Below are positions 1 through 10,044 of a stretch of 64,000 nucleotides of DNA, piece after piece; the first letter of the stretch is position 1; the number at the start of each line of letters is the position of its first letter. Below the pieces are notes generated by a model. It made no database searches, was not told where the DNA came from, and saw only the letters and a list, made by a program, of their open reading frames with translations. The translations under genes and the position numbers were made by a program. Where the stretch lies: positions 62,001 to 126,000 of the forward strand of contig NZ_SCVD01000007.1 of assembly GCF_004297125.1 (NCBI RefSeq), given 5' to 3'. The stretch comes from Phenylobacterium sp. Lineage in GTDB: Bacteria; Pseudomonadota; Alphaproteobacteria; Caulobacterales; Caulobacteraceae.

Positions 1-593
1 AGGAGGGAGGATTCCGCGCGGGTGCGGTCGACGATGAGCACGACGGCGAGCCGGCGGAGCCGCCCGTAGTGTTCGTCGAGCCGGCCCCGCAGCAGGTCGC
101 GCAGGAACCGCAGCGAGACCGGATCCCAGTAATGCAGGTCGTCGGCCACCAGCAGCGGACGGCGGCCGAGGGCGACTGTGAGCAGGCGGGCCAGGAACCG
201 CTGCTGGCCCTCCGACAGCTGCCGGTGGCGCCCGCCGGCAAGGACGTGGGTGAGGGCCCGGTGGGCGATCTTGCCGAACGGGACGCCATCGTCGGCCAGG
301 AGGTCGCCGAGGTCTTCGGCCGCGTCGGAGACCACCTCGGCGACCTCGCGCCGCGTGGGACGTAGGCTGGCGTGCTGCAGCGCGTGCTCGTCGACCTGCC
401 GGTCGAGCCGGTCACCGCGCGTCCAGGTGGGGGAGAAACCGGCGCGCAGCCGCTCTACGATCCGTCCGGCCAGTACGGTTTTGCCGCTCGCCGTCGGTCC
501 TTCGATCAGCACGCAGCGTCGACCGTCGCCGCGAAGCTGCGCGGCGGCCGTTGCGCACAGGTCGTCCTGCGCCAACACACTGCCTCTCGCCAC
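1..593 (-). CDS. P-loop ATPase, N-terminal part (runs off left edge)
   Basis: Reading the minus strand from a GTG at 593 gives an open frame of about 197 codons to the window edge. It has a Walker A motif (GPTASGKT, about residue 33) and a Walker B-like stretch (LLVADDLHYWD, about residue 140). This layout fits the AAA-type ATPase domain at the front of large LuxR/MalT-like or adenylate-cyclase-like regulators, but the diagnostic C-terminus is outside the window. The GTG is preceded by AGGGGG at about six bases and by an in-frame stop at 609-611; a second GTG lies at 578. The function beyond ATP binding is not known. Confidence 0.6.
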   Translation of the reverse strand, partial: MARGSVLAQDDLCATAAAQLRGDGRRCVLIEGPTASGKTVLAGRIVERLRAGFSPTWTRGDRLDRQVDEHALQHASLRPTRREVAEVVSDAAEDLGDLLADDGVPFGKIAHRALTHVLAGGRHRQLSEGQQRFLARLLTVALGRRPLLVADDLHYWDPVSLRFLRDLLRGRLDEHYGRLRRLAVVLIVDRTRAESSL

Positions 594-950
594 GCGCGCC
601 CCCTGCGCTCAACTCCCACAGCGTGACGCCACGCGCGCGACCGCCACCTCAGGGTGCACCATCGTCGACTCTCGCGCGCCGAACAAGATCAGCGACGCGG
701 GCTCAACAGGCGGCCGAACCAGGCCGTCGAGCGGGCGCGTCGGCGCAGCAAGCCGCGCATCACCCCCTCGCGCCGGTACCGGTGCGACACGGAGGCGCCT
801 GGGTCCGGGCCGGCAGGCGCCCGCCCGCATCCTGGGGCGAACTCGCACGCCCAAACCGCGCACGCGTTCCGCGGGCGAATTCGGCCCCCGACGGCCCAAA
901 CGAGCGCGGACGGCGGCGGCCGATGGGGATCGTGCGGACTGAGCCGAAAC
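594..950. other. gap without a convincing gene
   Basis: About 350 bases lie between the left-edge ATPase and the GcrA-like gene. Frames here are arginine- and proline-rich and look like GC-rich noise. A small inverted repeat (CTGAG/CTCAG, about 940-954) sits at the end of the GcrA-like gene and could be a weak terminator. I see nothing else. Confidence 0.4.
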
Positions 951-1439
951 TCAGATCAGCCCGGCCAGCGCACGGCGTACAGTAGGATCTCGATCTGCCC
1001 GCCAGGCTGTCCCCGCTCGAACGCCGGCCGCCGAATGAGTGGGGCAGTAGGGGCCGTCGGCGGCGCGGCCGCAGAAGCTGAAGTCGGCGGCCTTGGGGTC
1101 GCCGATCGGCCATTTGCACATGTGGGCCTGAAGCCGGGACATGTCGTGTACAAGCCCTGGATCCTCCGGGGCGACCGGCACAGCCGCCCGAAGCCGCGGA
1201 CGCGGGAAGGGAGGCGAGCGCTCGGGACGCGGCGCGCGCAGCGGCGACGTCCGCGGTGCGCGCCCCGGTCGGGAAGGGGTCGCGCGGCCGCTGAGGCCCA
1301 GGCGGTGCACCTTGCCGATGACGGCGTTGCGGGTCACTCCGCCGAGCTGCCGCGCGATCTGCGAGGCGCTGGCGCCGCTCTGCCAGAGGACTTTGAGGGC
1401 GGTGACGCGGTCGTCGGACCAAGTCGCGGATTGGGTCAT
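951..1439 (-). CDS. GcrA-family cell-cycle regulator paralogue
   Basis: GcrA proteins bind sigma70-RNA polymerase and methylated GANTC promoters to control S-phase genes in alphaproteobacteria. This 162-residue protein has the family N-terminus, with WSDDRV at 7-12, a helix-turn-helix (SASQIARQLGGVTRNAVIGK) and VHRLGLSGRA. Its C-terminal polymerase-binding block is CKWPIGDP...FCGR...YCPTH. The ATG at 1439 was chosen because GGAGG lies just upstream and the family sequence begins there; an earlier start would add an unconserved arginine-rich leader. The middle region is short and basic. It sits just downstream of a mobile-element helicase rather than in a housekeeping context, so it is probably an element-borne second copy. 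Confidence 0.9.
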   Translation of the reverse strand: MTQSATWSDDRVTALKVLWQSGASASQIARQLGGVTRNAVIGKVHRLGLSGRATPSRPGRAPRTSPLRAPRPERSPPFPRPRLRAAVPVAPEDPGLVHDMSRLQAHMCKWPIGDPKAADFSFCGRAADGPYCPTHSAAGVRAGTAWRADRDPTVRRALAGLI

Positions 1440-1511
1440 GGGAAGCCTCCGGGACGCTCCACGCGAGCGCACCCGAACCGGCCCTCCCTCCATCCCCCGG
1501 CCCGCCGCGAT

Positions 1512-4500
1512 TCAAGCTGCCCTGGGCAGAACCGACTGCGCCGGCCACCTCTCCAGGATCGCCGCCAGGACGGCGGGCTGATCGACCGGCGCGAACACCC
1601 GCGGCGTGTAGGCGATGATCTCGACGAAACAGCCGAGCGCGGTGAAGACCGGGCGCTGGCCGCCGGCGCCCACCACCTCGATCCGATAGCGGTCCATGAC
1701 CTTGGCGCGGCGCAGCCAGAGGCCACCCGCGAGACAGAGCGCCGTACCGTCCTCCAGGAGGAGGCGCGCGACCTGCTCCGGATCGCCATAGGCCTGGGCG
1801 ACCTCCGAAAGGCCCAGGGCCACCTTCAGGGCGGGGACCTGGCCGGGATCGAGTAGGCGGCCGAGCCACCGGCGGCCGTCCGGCGCCTTCAGCCGGCGGA
1901 CGGAGGTCCCCTTGTCCGGCAGGTGGGTCCAGATGGGCAGCAGGAGGCCACAGACCAGCACCAGTTCGCGCGCGATCCAGGGATCCGCATCGGCCAGTTC
2001 TGCGTCCCAGGCGGCGCGCCAGGTCGCCTCGTCGACCCCGTCCCAGGCCGACTCCTCGAACCCCTTCAACGAGGCGATGGTCCGCTTTTCCGGACGGATC
2101 AGTCGCACCGCCGGGATCAGCCGGTCGTTGTCGTCGGTCGTGGTGAGCCCGCGCACGACCAGGGCCGCCCGGCCGGACTTGCCGTTGCGAGCAAAGGTCA
2201 GGCTCTCGCGGTCCAGGCCGAGCAGCGCATCGTCTGCCGAGGTCAGCGCGCGCCGGGTACGAACCTGGAAGCGCAGAAGCCGTGTCTCCGCGCCCGTGAC
2301 AGCGTCGATGCGGATCACCTCCTCGTCCTGCAGCACCACATCGTCGCCGACGATGTCCTCCATGCCCCGATCGAGCCGCCCCGATTGCGCGGCTCGTTCG
2401 AGGATCGACGACAGGATGGCGTCGAAGGCCGCGAAGAGGGCGTTCTGGTCGGCGATCCGCAGCGCCAGCAGACGGTTCAGGAAGGTGTTCATCGGCGGCA
2501 TGTCGTCGGATGACTTGAGCTCGCCCTCATGGTCGAGCAGCCGCAGCCCGGTCTTCGCCTCGAAGGTCTCCCGATCCATCGCGTCCACTTCGCCGAAGTG
2601 CAGGGCGACGTAGAAGGCCTGCAGCGCGCGATGGGCCCACGGGCTCTCGAGGTTGTCCTCGGCGCGGAAGAGGCCCGCGCCGGCGGTGCGACGCTCGCCG
2701 CGGGTCAGCGCGCCCAGACTGTCCAGGCGCCGCGCGATGGTCGAGAGGAAGCGCTTCTCGCCGTGGATGTCGGTGGTCACCGGGCGGAACAGAGGCGCGC
2801 ACGCCTGATTGGTGCGGTGCGAGCGGCCAAGGCCCTGGATCGCGGCGTCGGCGCGCCAGCCGGGCTCCACCAGATAGTGGACGCGGCGCTGCTGGTTCGG
2901 CGTCCCAAGGTCGGCATGGTAGCTCCGGCCCGTGCCGCCGGCGTCGGAGAACACCAGAACCCGTTTGCGACCCGCCATGAAGGCGTCGGTCTCGGCCTTG
3001 GCGGCGGAGGCGCTGCGCCGTTCGACCACCCGCCGGCCGTCCCGGGTCACCACACGCCGTCCCCGCCCGGTGATCTCGGCGACCTGCTCGGTCCCCAGCG
3101 CCTCGATCGCCGCGTCGAGCACGCCCGGCACCGCCGGCAGGCCGGCGAGATGGGCGACGAGTTGGTCGCGCAGCCGCAACGCTTCCTGGCTGACCACGGG
3201 TCGCCCGTCGGCATCCTTGACGGCCACAAGGGTGACATTGCCGTCCTCGTCTTCGATCGCATCCATGGCCATGATCGGGAAGGCGCCCATCAGATAGTCG
3301 AGCACCTGGTCCTTCGGCGTCAGATCGACGGCGAGGTTGTTCCACTCCTCGGGCGGGATCTCCGCCAGCCGGCGTTCCATCACCGCCTCATTGGTCGAAA
3401 CCACCTGCACCACGGCGGAACGGCCTGCGGCGAGGTCCTCGCGGATGGACGCGATCAGCGAGGGCGACTTCAGGCCTGCCAGGAGATGGCCGAAGAACCG
3501 CAGCTTCGCCCCTTCGAACGCCGACAGGACCGCCGACGCGGCTTGGCCGGACTTCGGTTTGCCCTCCTCGGTGACCCCGACCGCGTCGAGCGCGGCGCGC
3601 AGGTTGCGGTGGATCAGCTGGTAGGCGTCCGCCCAGGCGTCCCAGATCGCGATGTCGTCGGCGCCCAGCGGATGGCGCAGCGCATCGTACTCGACCCCAT
3701 CGAAGGCGAGCGAGCGGGCAACATAGAGGCCCATGGCCTTCAGCTCCCGGGCGATCAGCTCCATCACCGCCACACCGCCGGTCTCGACCGCGTCCATGAA
3801 GGCCTCGCGGGTCGGGAACGGCGCTTCCGGTCCGCCCCACAGGCCGAGCCGGGCGGCGTAGGCAAGGTTCTCCGGGGTGGTGGCGCCGGTGGCCGACACA
3901 TAGAGGATGCGGGCGTTGGGGAGGCGGTTCTGAAGGGCGAGGCCGGCCAGGCCCTGCTGCGAGGCCTTCTTCGGTCCCCGGGCGCCCTTGCCGCCGCCGG
4001 CGGCGTTGGCCATGGCGTGGGCCTCGTCGAAGACGATCACGCCCTCGAACCCCTCGCCCAACCAGGCCACGATCTGGTCGAGGCGGGAGGGTCGGTCGCC
4101 GCGCGCGGGCCGGCGCAGGGTGGCGTAGGTGGTGTAGAGGATGCCGCGCTCCAGCCGGATGGGGTCGGCATGCTTCCAGGCGGCGTGGGGCGCGATGTCG
4201 GCGGCGGCGCCGCCGATCGCCGACCAGTCGCGTCGGGCATCCTCGAGGAGGGCGTCGTTTTTCGACAGCCACACCGCGCGGTTGCGGCCCTGCGCCAGAT
4301 TGTCGGCGATGACCGCCGCGATCTGGCGACCCTTGCCGCAGCCGGTGCCATCCCCCAGGAAGAAGCCCTTGCGGAAGCGCATCGCACCGGGCTCGTCGTC
4401 CTTGACCAGAAGCACCTGGTGCGGCGCCTCGCCGAGCCGCCAGGCGCCCGGCAACAGCTGGGCGTGGGCCTCGCCGGCATAGATCACCGTCTCCAGCTGG

Positions 4501-5771
4501 GCGTCCGAGATCCGCGCTTGGTCCAGTACCGTCGTGGGCAGGATTGGGCGATAGGTCGGCGCCGGCGGGGCGACCGAAGCCATCGGCCCGGATTCGACCA
4601 GCGGCGACGGATGCGGCGTGCTCCGGGCCGGACGTATCCGGCCCAGTCGGTAGGCCTGGTAGAGGCCGACATCGTGACCTTCGCCGGACCAGGGCGCGGT
4701 GTCGTAGTCGACCGGCGCGGTTTCGGCGAGGAAGGCCAGGCGACCGCCCGGCGTCGCCAGCGCCCGGGCGCGTGGGGCGAGCAAGGCGCTGCGGTCGAGC
4801 GTGCGGAACTGGCGTGGCTGCGCGCTGGGCCGTGGACCGACACCCGACGCCAGTCCGGCGGCCTCGGCGAGCGTGGCGGTGTCCCGGATGTCCGGCGGCC
4901 CGCCATCCGGTTCGCCGCGGTCGAGCACGAGCAGGCCGGTCTCCACCGACGTCCCATGCTTGGCGTAGGCGCGCTCCGGGAAGCGTAGCCGCAGGTGCAT
5001 GCGGCCCCGGGCCGCAAGGCCGCGCATGGCCGCGGCGTCGTCGAAGATCCGGGCCGGGACGATGGCGGCCAGGCGGCCGCCGTCCGCCAGCGTCTCGATG
5101 GCGGCGCACAGATGGGCCTCGAGGTGCTGGAACGGCGGGTTGACCAGGGCGACGTGAAAGCCGCCCGAGCCGGGCAGCAGGTCGGCCAGATGGGCGGCGT
5201 CGTGGCGCGATCGTGTCGCCGCCGGGAACAGGGCGTCGAGCAAGGTCGCGCGGCCGGCGGAGCGCTCGTTCAGGGTCAGGGTCGCGCCACAGGCTTCGGC
5301 CAGGATGGCCAGCAAGCCGGTGCCGGCGGAGGGCTCCAGCACGCGGTCGCCCGGGCGGACCTGGGCGGCCAGCACGGCGAGCGCGCCCAGCTGCGGCGGC
5401 GTCGAGAACTGGTCGAGCGCGACCTGCTCCTCCGAACGGCGCGTATGGGTGAGGCCCAGCGCCGAGAGGTTGGCCAGCAGGGCGGCGATTTCGGCCGGAG
5501 CGTCCTCCAGCCGGCCCACCTGCGGCGACAAGCGGCGCAGCTGCAGGACCAGCGCCGCCTCGATCGCATCATAGGCGTCGCGCCAGAGCCAAGCCCCCTC
5601 GGCGTCCGACGCGCCAAAGGCGGTGGTCATCACGCCGGCCACCAGCTTGCGGTCCAGGACCCGTGAGCGGTTGAGATGCGGCGTCAGGGCCCGCGCGGCG
5701 GCCAGGAGATTGGCGGAGGTCTCGTGGGCGGAATCCCCGCCAGCGGTGAAGAGGGGCAGCGAGGCGTTCAT
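1512..5771 (-). CDS. strawberry-notch family helicase with N-terminal DNA methylase domain
   Basis: This 1419-residue protein is a fusion common on alphaproteobacterial plasmids and integrative elements. Residues about 135-300 form an N6-adenine-type methyltransferase fold (SAM motif LEPSAGTG at 145-152, catalytic NPPF at 211-214). Residues about 410-1200 form a superfamily 2 helicase of the strawberry-notch type, with a glycine-rich Walker A (GDGTGCGKGR, 473-482), FDEAHAMAN (DEAH at 582-585) and a late GRSHRTNQ motif. The length is normal for the family. The substrate is unknown, but maintenance or anti-restriction of the element is a common guess. It lies downstream of the ParB-like gene on the same strand. 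No clear ribosome site precedes the ATG. Confidence 0.9.
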   Translation of the reverse strand: MNASLPLFTAGGDSAHETSANLLAAARALTPHLNRSRVLDRKLVAGVMTTAFGASDAEGAWLWRDAYDAIEAALVLQLRRLSPQVGRLEDAPAEIAALLANLSALGLTHTRRSEEQVALDQFSTPPQLGALAVLAAQVRPGDRVLEPSAGTGLLAILAEACGATLTLNERSAGRATLLDALFPAATRSRHDAAHLADLLPGSGGFHVALVNPPFQHLEAHLCAAIETLADGGRLAAIVPARIFDDAAAMRGLAARGRMHLRLRFPERAYAKHGTSVETGLLVLDRGEPDGGPPDIRDTATLAEAAGLASGVGPRPSAQPRQFRTLDRSALLAPRARALATPGGRLAFLAETAPVDYDTAPWSGEGHDVGLYQAYRLGRIRPARSTPHPSPLVESGPMASVAPPAPTYRPILPTTVLDQARISDAQLETVIYAGEAHAQLLPGAWRLGEAPHQVLLVKDDEPGAMRFRKGFFLGDGTGCGKGRQIAAVIADNLAQGRNRAVWLSKNDALLEDARRDWSAIGGAAADIAPHAAWKHADPIRLERGILYTTYATLRRPARGDRPSRLDQIVAWLGEGFEGVIVFDEAHAMANAAGGGKGARGPKKASQQGLAGLALQNRLPNARILYVSATGATTPENLAYAARLGLWGGPEAPFPTREAFMDAVETGGVAVMELIARELKAMGLYVARSLAFDGVEYDALRHPLGADDIAIWDAWADAYQLIHRNLRAALDAVGVTEEGKPKSGQAASAVLSAFEGAKLRFFGHLLAGLKSPSLIASIREDLAAGRSAVVQVVSTNEAVMERRLAEIPPEEWNNLAVDLTPKDQVLDYLMGAFPIMAMDAIEDEDGNVTLVAVKDADGRPVVSQEALRLRDQLVAHLAGLPAVPGVLDAAIEALGTEQVAEITGRGRRVVTRDGRRVVERRSASAAKAETDAFMAGRKRVLVFSDAGGTGRSYHADLGTPNQQRRVHYLVEPGWRADAAIQGLGRSHRTNQACAPLFRPVTTDIHGEKRFLSTIARRLDSLGALTRGERRTAGAGLFRAEDNLESPWAHRALQAFYVALHFGEVDAMDRETFEAKTGLRLLDHEGELKSSDDMPPMNTFLNRLLALRIADQNALFAAFDAILSSILERAAQSGRLDRGMEDIVGDDVVLQDEEVIRIDAVTGAETRLLRFQVRTRRALTSADDALLGLDRESLTFARNGKSGRAALVVRGLTTTDDNDRLIPAVRLIRPEKRTIASLKGFEESAWDGVDEATWRAAWDAELADADPWIARELVLVCGLLLPIWTHLPDKGTSVRRLKAPDGRRWLGRLLDPGQVPALKVALGLSEVAQAYGDPEQVARLLLEDGTALCLAGGLWLRRAKVMDRYRIEVVGAGGQRPVFTALGCFVEIIAYTPRVFAPVDQPAVLAAILERWPAQSVLPRAA

Positions 5772-5861
5772 GGGCGGAGGTCCAGCTCACCCGCCGCGGA
5801 GGGAGCCTCCCTCCAGCTCCGACGGGCTCGCCCGTCCGCCCCCTCGCTCCTCCTCCAGAAG

Positions 5862-5898
5862 GACGGCGCCCACCCGGAGCGACCGGTTGGGCGCCGTC
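5862..5898. terminator. GC-rich stem-loop between ParB-like and helicase genes
   Basis: Arms GACGGCGCCCA (5862-5872) and TGGGCGCCGTC (5888-5898) pair perfectly over 11 bases with a 15-base loop. It has no T-run, so it may be an attenuator or processing site inside the minus-strand operon rather than a strong terminator. The rest of the 5772-6041 gap shows no gene. Confidence 0.45.
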
Positions 5899-6041
5899 AG
5901 CCCGGCTGGCGCCGCGGAGGGAGGCGGCCCCATTGAAGGGTCTGCCGCGGAGCGCTCCAGTCGTGCCCACGTGGGGCCGCGCCGGCTCCTCGGCGCGGGG
6001 ATCCCCGACGTTCGCGATGGGCACGCCCGCCGGACGGTCGG

Positions 6042-8090
6042 TCAGGCGGCGAGCGGCGGCGCGGTGTCCGCCTGCCCGTCCGGCGTGTCCGTCGGGGATT
6101 CGACCGTGCCCTCGGTCGAAGCCTCGCCCGCCTCCTCCGAGGCTTCGCCTTCGGGGTCGTCGGCCACGGCGCGATCCCAGGAGAGGACGGCGGGCGCCCA
6201 TTGCCGTTCGGCGGCCGCCTCGGCGACGAAGGCCACCAGGTCATCCTTCTTCAGGGACTTGGCCCGATCATCTTCGACCTGCATTTCGTCAAGCAGCATC
6301 AGGAGCTGCTTCTTCGAGTGCACGGCAAGGAAGCGCTCGTCCGGGTTCCAGTGCGCCGCGATGTCGGCCCCGCAGAGCGCGGCGATCTCGGCGGCCTCGG
6401 CCCGGGCGGCGTCGCGGAGCGAGGTCGTGCGGCTTTCCCGCAGGTCCAGGCTGATGGCGGTGAGCTCGGCGAGCAGCGCCATCTTCTCCCCGTGCGGCAG
6501 GGTCTCGACCCAGGGGATCGGCCGCAGGCCGGAGGCCTTGTAGGCGCCGCGCCGCGCGTCCAGGCGGGTCCGCACCTCGCCGTCGAGGGCCGCGACCGGG
6601 GCCGTTCCGGCCCGCCCATAGCGCGTCGCGGAGATCTGCAGCGCCGAGGTCCCAGCACTGCTCGCCGCGTGCAGCGCAAGGTCCTTGAACAGCTGCGCCA
6701 CCAGGACGGTCAGGGCGACGGACGGGTCGTCCGCGAGATCGCGGATCAAGCCCCGCGTCGCCACATCGGTCCGGGTCTCGTGCAGCACATGGCTCACCCC
6801 CTCCACATCCACGTCGGCCTTGGGCGCCTCCACGTCGGCGCTCGACCGGCCATAGCCGTCGACCGCCGTCTCCTGCGCGTCGTCGTCCTCCTCTACGACG
6901 TCGTCGGGCAGCTCCTCCACCGACAAAGGAACCGAGAAGAAGGTGGCCGCGACGCCGAAATTGCCGGCGCCGGGGGTGATCAGCGCCGCGCCGATCCGGC
7001 TCCGGGTCAGCGGCGCACCGGCCTGGACCGCCAGGGCGTCGATCAGGCGACAAAGCGCCGCCGGGGTCTCATCCGCCGCCGGATCGAGACCCTGCAGCTC
7101 GGCGGCGATCTCGCCGACCCGGTCGCGGGCGTCGGCCAAGGCGGTGCGTTGCGCCTCGGCGAGGTCACGCTCGTAGACATAGCCCAGGCGGATGAACCCC
7201 TCCGGCGCGGCGTATCCACCCTCGCGACCGAGGAACACCTCGAGCCCCCCGGCCTGCAGGTGATCGACGATCGGCTGCACGCGCTCGCGCCAGGCTACCT
7301 GCAGGATTTCGGGGTCGAGGAGGGCGTCCGGAAGCTCTCCGAACAGGTCCGAGGAAATCCGTCCGCCGGCCGCCACATAGCGATCGCGGCCGACCAGGAC
7401 GAACCGCTCGTCGTCGATGGTGGCGCGGCCGTTCTCGACCACGGCGCGCAGTTGGTAGTCGTGGAAGTAGCCGTCGAGCGCGGTCTGGGCGATCTCCTTC
7501 TGCTGCGCCTTGTCCGGCAGCCGCGCGAACAGGCGGACCTGCTTCAGGGTGAGCTTGCCCTGGCGCAGCGCTTTCAGGACCATCGGATCGACGGCCGCCA
7601 GGGCTTCGAGGCGTTTGATCTCCAGCTCGGCGTAGCCCAGCGACTTGGCGATCGCAGCGGTGTCCATCTTGGCCTTCCGAAGCCGGCCGATGGCGACGAT
7701 GACGTCGGCGATGTGGACCGGCGCGTGCTCGGTGTTGGGGAGCAGGATCGCCGCGGCCTGCTGCGCCTTGGTCTCGGCCAGCAGGCACTCGACCTCATAG
7801 TCGTCGGTGATGCCGCCGCGGTCGCGCAGCAGCAGCAGGCCCATGCGACGGCGGCGGCCGTCGAGGGCCATGTGGGGCTGCTCGCCCTTGCGCCCGGGCC
7901 GGACGATGGGCGGGATCACCACGCCGGCGGCCAGCAGCGTGTCGGCAAGCTGGGTGACGTCCTCGTCCGCGGGCTCGGCATAGCGAAGGTTCTCCTTCGC
8001 CAGGCCGAGATCGCCCAGGCGCACGACGATGCGCTTCATCGGAACGGGGCCGGCGGCGGGCTCGGGGACGTGGGAAACAACTTCGGTCAT
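6042..8090 (-). CDS. ParB/RepB/Spo0J-like partition protein
   Basis: The 682-residue product begins with a ParB N-terminal (ParB/Srx) domain, residues about 20-110, including [10 protein letters not shown] at 78-87, the counterpart of the ParB CTP-binding GxRR motif. A helix-turn-helix follows at about 142-161 ([20 protein letters not shown]). The long C-terminal part (170-682) is not a chromosomal ParB dimer domain. It contains an acidic stretch and resembles the large ParB-like proteins of integrative elements. An AGGAG precedes the ATG by about eight bases. The start lies five bases after the stop of the Toprim gene, so the two are almost certainly cotranscribed. Its role is probably stability or regulation of the element. 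Confidence 0.85.
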   Translation of the reverse strand: MTEVVSHVPEPAAGPVPMKRIVVRLGDLGLAKENLRYAEPADEDVTQLADTLLAAGVVIPPIVRPGRKGEQPHMALDGRRRRMGLLLLRDRGGITDDYEVECLLAETKAQQAAAILLPNTEHAPVHIADVIVAIGRLRKAKMDTAAIAKSLGYAELEIKRLEALAAVDPMVLKALRQGKLTLKQVRLFARLPDKAQQKEIAQTALDGYFHDYQLRAVVENGRATIDDERFVLVGRDRYVAAGGRISSDLFGELPDALLDPEILQVAWRERVQPIVDHLQAGGLEVFLGREGGYAAPEGFIRLGYVYERDLAEAQRTALADARDRVGEIAAELQGLDPAADETPAALCRLIDALAVQAGAPLTRSRIGAALITPGAGNFGVAATFFSVPLSVEELPDDVVEEDDDAQETAVDGYGRSSADVEAPKADVDVEGVSHVLHETRTDVATRGLIRDLADDPSVALTVLVAQLFKDLALHAASSAGTSALQISATRYGRAGTAPVAALDGEVRTRLDARRGAYKASGLRPIPWVETLPHGEKMALLAELTAISLDLRESRTTSLRDAARAEAAEIAALCGADIAAHWNPDERFLAVHSKKQLLMLLDEMQVEDDRAKSLKKDDLVAFVAEAAAERQWAPAVLSWDRAVADDPEGEASEEAGEASTEGTVESPTDTPDGQADTAPPLAA

Positions 8091-8095
8091 CGAGA

Positions 8096-9073
8096 TCAGG
8101 CTCCTGCGCCGGGGCGAGGGTCATCCTGCCCCCGGGCGCACCCGAGCCGTCCCTTGCTCCTCCTCCCCGCCCGTTCGGCGTCGCGCCCCGCCATCCGCCA
8201 GTCGTTCCAGTCGCCGAACGGGGGCGGCGGACACCGAATCTCCGCCTCGACGCCGAGCCGCGTCAGCACCCGCCGCAGCGCCGCGGCCGAGGCCTCGCCG
8301 TCGGCGCCCCGGTCGGCGGCGATCAGCACGCGGCGCACGCCGGGCGGCGGGGTCCAGCGCCGCAGATTGCGGGTGGAGAGCAGCGCCCATCCGGGCAGGT
8401 CGAAGCGCGCCATGGCCGACAGGGTGGTGAAGACGCCTTCGCCCACCAGGAGGGTGGCGTCGGCCGGCGCGAGCCGCACGGCGCTGCCAGGCGGCAGCAC
8501 CCCGATCGCCTTGCGTGGCGTCCGGACGAGGGTGCACCGGGCCCCGGCCGTCGTGAGATAGGTGAGTTCCACCGCCGTCAGGCGATCGTCCGCCGAGCGC
8601 ACGGCGCAGACCAGGGCCGGCCGTGTGAACCTGCCGCCGCCATAGACCGACACCGGCGCCGCGGCAAGGCTGCGCAACGCCCAGGGCCGACCCAAGGCTT
8701 CGGGCGCGCATCGGGCCAGGCAGTAGCGGCCGGCAGGCGCGGCGGCATGGAGCTCACCGCTCCCGAGCCACAGCGACTCGGCGAAAGCCCGTCGCTCCAA
8801 TCGCCCCGGCGTGGGCGTGGCCGCGCCGCGGTCGGCGGACCGGCCCTCCGAGATCAGGCGCCCGGCGGCGTCGATGAGGCCGCGGGCCAGGAGGTCGGCG
8901 CGGACCTCCTGCCAGGTCGCGGCGCCGAAGCAATGGATCACCAGCCGTCCGTCCGCCACGAGCAGGGAGACCGACCGATCGGCCAGGCTGTGGCCAGGGG
9001 CCGGGATATTGGCGCGGCGTCCGCCGGCATAGACGTCGCCGCCCACCGCCTTGGCGATGGCGTAGAGGGTCAT
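8096..9073 (-). CDS. Toprim-domain primase-like protein
   Basis: This 325-residue protein has an N-terminal zinc-finger-like domain as found in mobile-element primases (residues 27-50, including [21 protein letters not shown] in outline) and a C-terminal Toprim fold. The Toprim acids are in LLVGEG (208-213) and [10 protein letters not shown] (251-260). Family members act in plasmid or element replication, probably as primase or primase accessory. The ATG at 9073 follows GGAG and matches the conserved opening [15 protein letters not shown]; a start at 9133 would add an unlikely leader. It is the first gene of the ParB-like/helicase operon. Confidence 0.85.
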   Translation of the reverse strand: MTLYAIAKAVGGDVYAGGRRANIPAPGHSLADRSVSLLVADGRLVIHCFGAATWQEVRADLLARGLIDAAGRLISEGRSADRGAATPTPGRLERRAFAESLWLGSGELHAAAPAGRYCLARCAPEALGRPWALRSLAAAPVSVYGGGRFTRPALVCAVRSADDRLTAVELTYLTTAGARCTLVRTPRKAIGVLPPGSAVRLAPADATLLVGEGVFTTLSAMARFDLPGWALLSTRNLRRWTPPPGVRRVLIAADRGADGEASAAALRRVLTRLGVEAEIRCPPPPFGDWNDWRMAGRDAERAGRRSKGRLGCARGQDDPRPGAGA

Positions 9074-9259
9074 GGGAGATCTCCGTGTTGCGAGCGGCTC
9101 CGGAGCGGGTGCGCCCTGCGCCCCCCGCCACACCGCCCGTCAGCTCACAGAGCCATTTCTCCCATCCCTGTCGGTGGTCATCCGGCCTCCCGCCCGAAGC
9201 GTCGCCCGGCCTGGACGCCTCAGGCTTGTCGTTTCACTAACCGCGTTTCATGAAGACGG

Positions 9260-9484
9260 ATGGCGACTTGGCTGGATCAGGCGCTGCTCTATTTTGTCGA
9301 ACTTCGGCTGCGGGTCCGCGCCGCGCCCGAGGCGCGCGCTATTGTGGACCGCTGCCTGCAACTCCTGACCACGGCGCGCACCGCCGATGCCGAGACGATG
9401 GCGCGGTTGGAGGCGGAGGTGGACATCCTGCGCCAGGACCTGCTGCGGCGTCTCGGCCCCGCGAAGACCTTGAAGGTTCACTAG
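9260..9484 (+). CDS. small hypothetical helical protein
   Basis: The 74-residue product (MATWLDQALLYFVELRLRVR...) is mostly helical, with heptad-like leucine spacing and no cysteine. It stands alone on the plus strand, divergent from the Toprim gene. The amino-acid make-up is natural rather than arginine/proline noise, which supports a real gene, but the ribosome site is weak and I recognise no family. Its stop overlaps the end of the opposing small frame at 9481-9717. Confidence 0.5.
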   Translation: MATWLDQALLYFVELRLRVRAAPEARAIVDRCLQLLTTARTADAETMARLEAEVDILRQDLLRRLGPAKTLKVH

Positions 9485-9717
9485 GACGGCCGCTTCAGAG
9501 CGGCGACCTGCACCGCCAGCACCGGCCGGTCCGGACGGTCGCCGTGGCGCTGGGTCCGCAGCTCGCCGATCACCGCGATCTGGTGCTCGGTGGCAAGCGC
9601 CACCAGGCAGTTGAACTCCGATACCGTGCCGATACCGTGGGGTCGATCTCGGCCGTCAGCAGCGTGGGTCGATAGGCTGCGGGGGGGCATGTCCTTGCCT
9701 GGATGGTTCGTTCTCAA
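9481..9717 (-). CDS. small hypothetical protein, possible remnant
   Basis: The frame encodes 78 residues. The second half (TVSEFNCLVALATEHQIAVI...VAALKRPS) looks like natural protein, while the first 30 residues are compositionally odd. It may be the tail of a longer gene that has lost its start, or a small real gene starting inside the frame. Its 3' end overlaps the converging small gene by four bases. No family recognised. Confidence 0.35.
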   Translation of the reverse strand: MRTNHPGKDMPPRSLSTHAADGRDRPHGIGTVSEFNCLVALATEHQIAVIGELRTQRHGDRPDRPVLAVQVAALKRPS

Positions 9718-10044
9718 GGATGCGGAACGTCCCGGAGACGGTCCCCGATCAATTGTGCAGCAGCCTGCTGCACAAGTTCGAGATCCGGATAGCCCGCAAC
9801 AAGAACTGTGAATTCAGGGTCCGGTGGCGGACGCCGACGCCAACCCAGACTTCGGCCCGCGTCACCTGCCGGCCGTGCTTAGCCTTTCGACCGGATTTGA
9901 CTCATTGGCGGCGTTGGGAAGGTCCGCACTAGGACAGCCGGTGTGGACCGTATCCACACCGGCCCACTTCCTCGCGCGCGGATGCGACCAGGCTGCAGAC
10001 CGCAGCGGTTTGGAATGGAGCGACGCAAGCGTCGCTCCGACCAG
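9718..10044. other. non-coding gap with two perfect stem-loops
   Basis: No frame here looks coding. Two perfect 10-base inverted repeats stand out: CCGGTGTGGA/TCCACACCGG (9938-9962, 5-base loop) and GGAGCGACGC/GCGTCGCTCC (10017-10038, 2-base loop). The second lies seven bases past the antitoxin stop and is a likely terminator for the minus-strand toxin-antitoxin operon. Confidence 0.5.

Noticed and set aside
609..899. A 96-codon minus-strand frame in the first gap
   Set aside because: Proline/arginine-rich, no ribosome site, no recognisable motif.
2529..4988. An 819-codon open frame on the plus strand opposite the helicase
   Set aside because: It is antisense to a well-recognised helicase; its arginine/glycine/histidine-rich composition is typical of GC-rich mirror frames.
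6201..8561. A 786-codon plus-strand frame across the ParB-like and Toprim genes
   Set aside because: Mirror of two real minus-strand genes and crosses their boundary.
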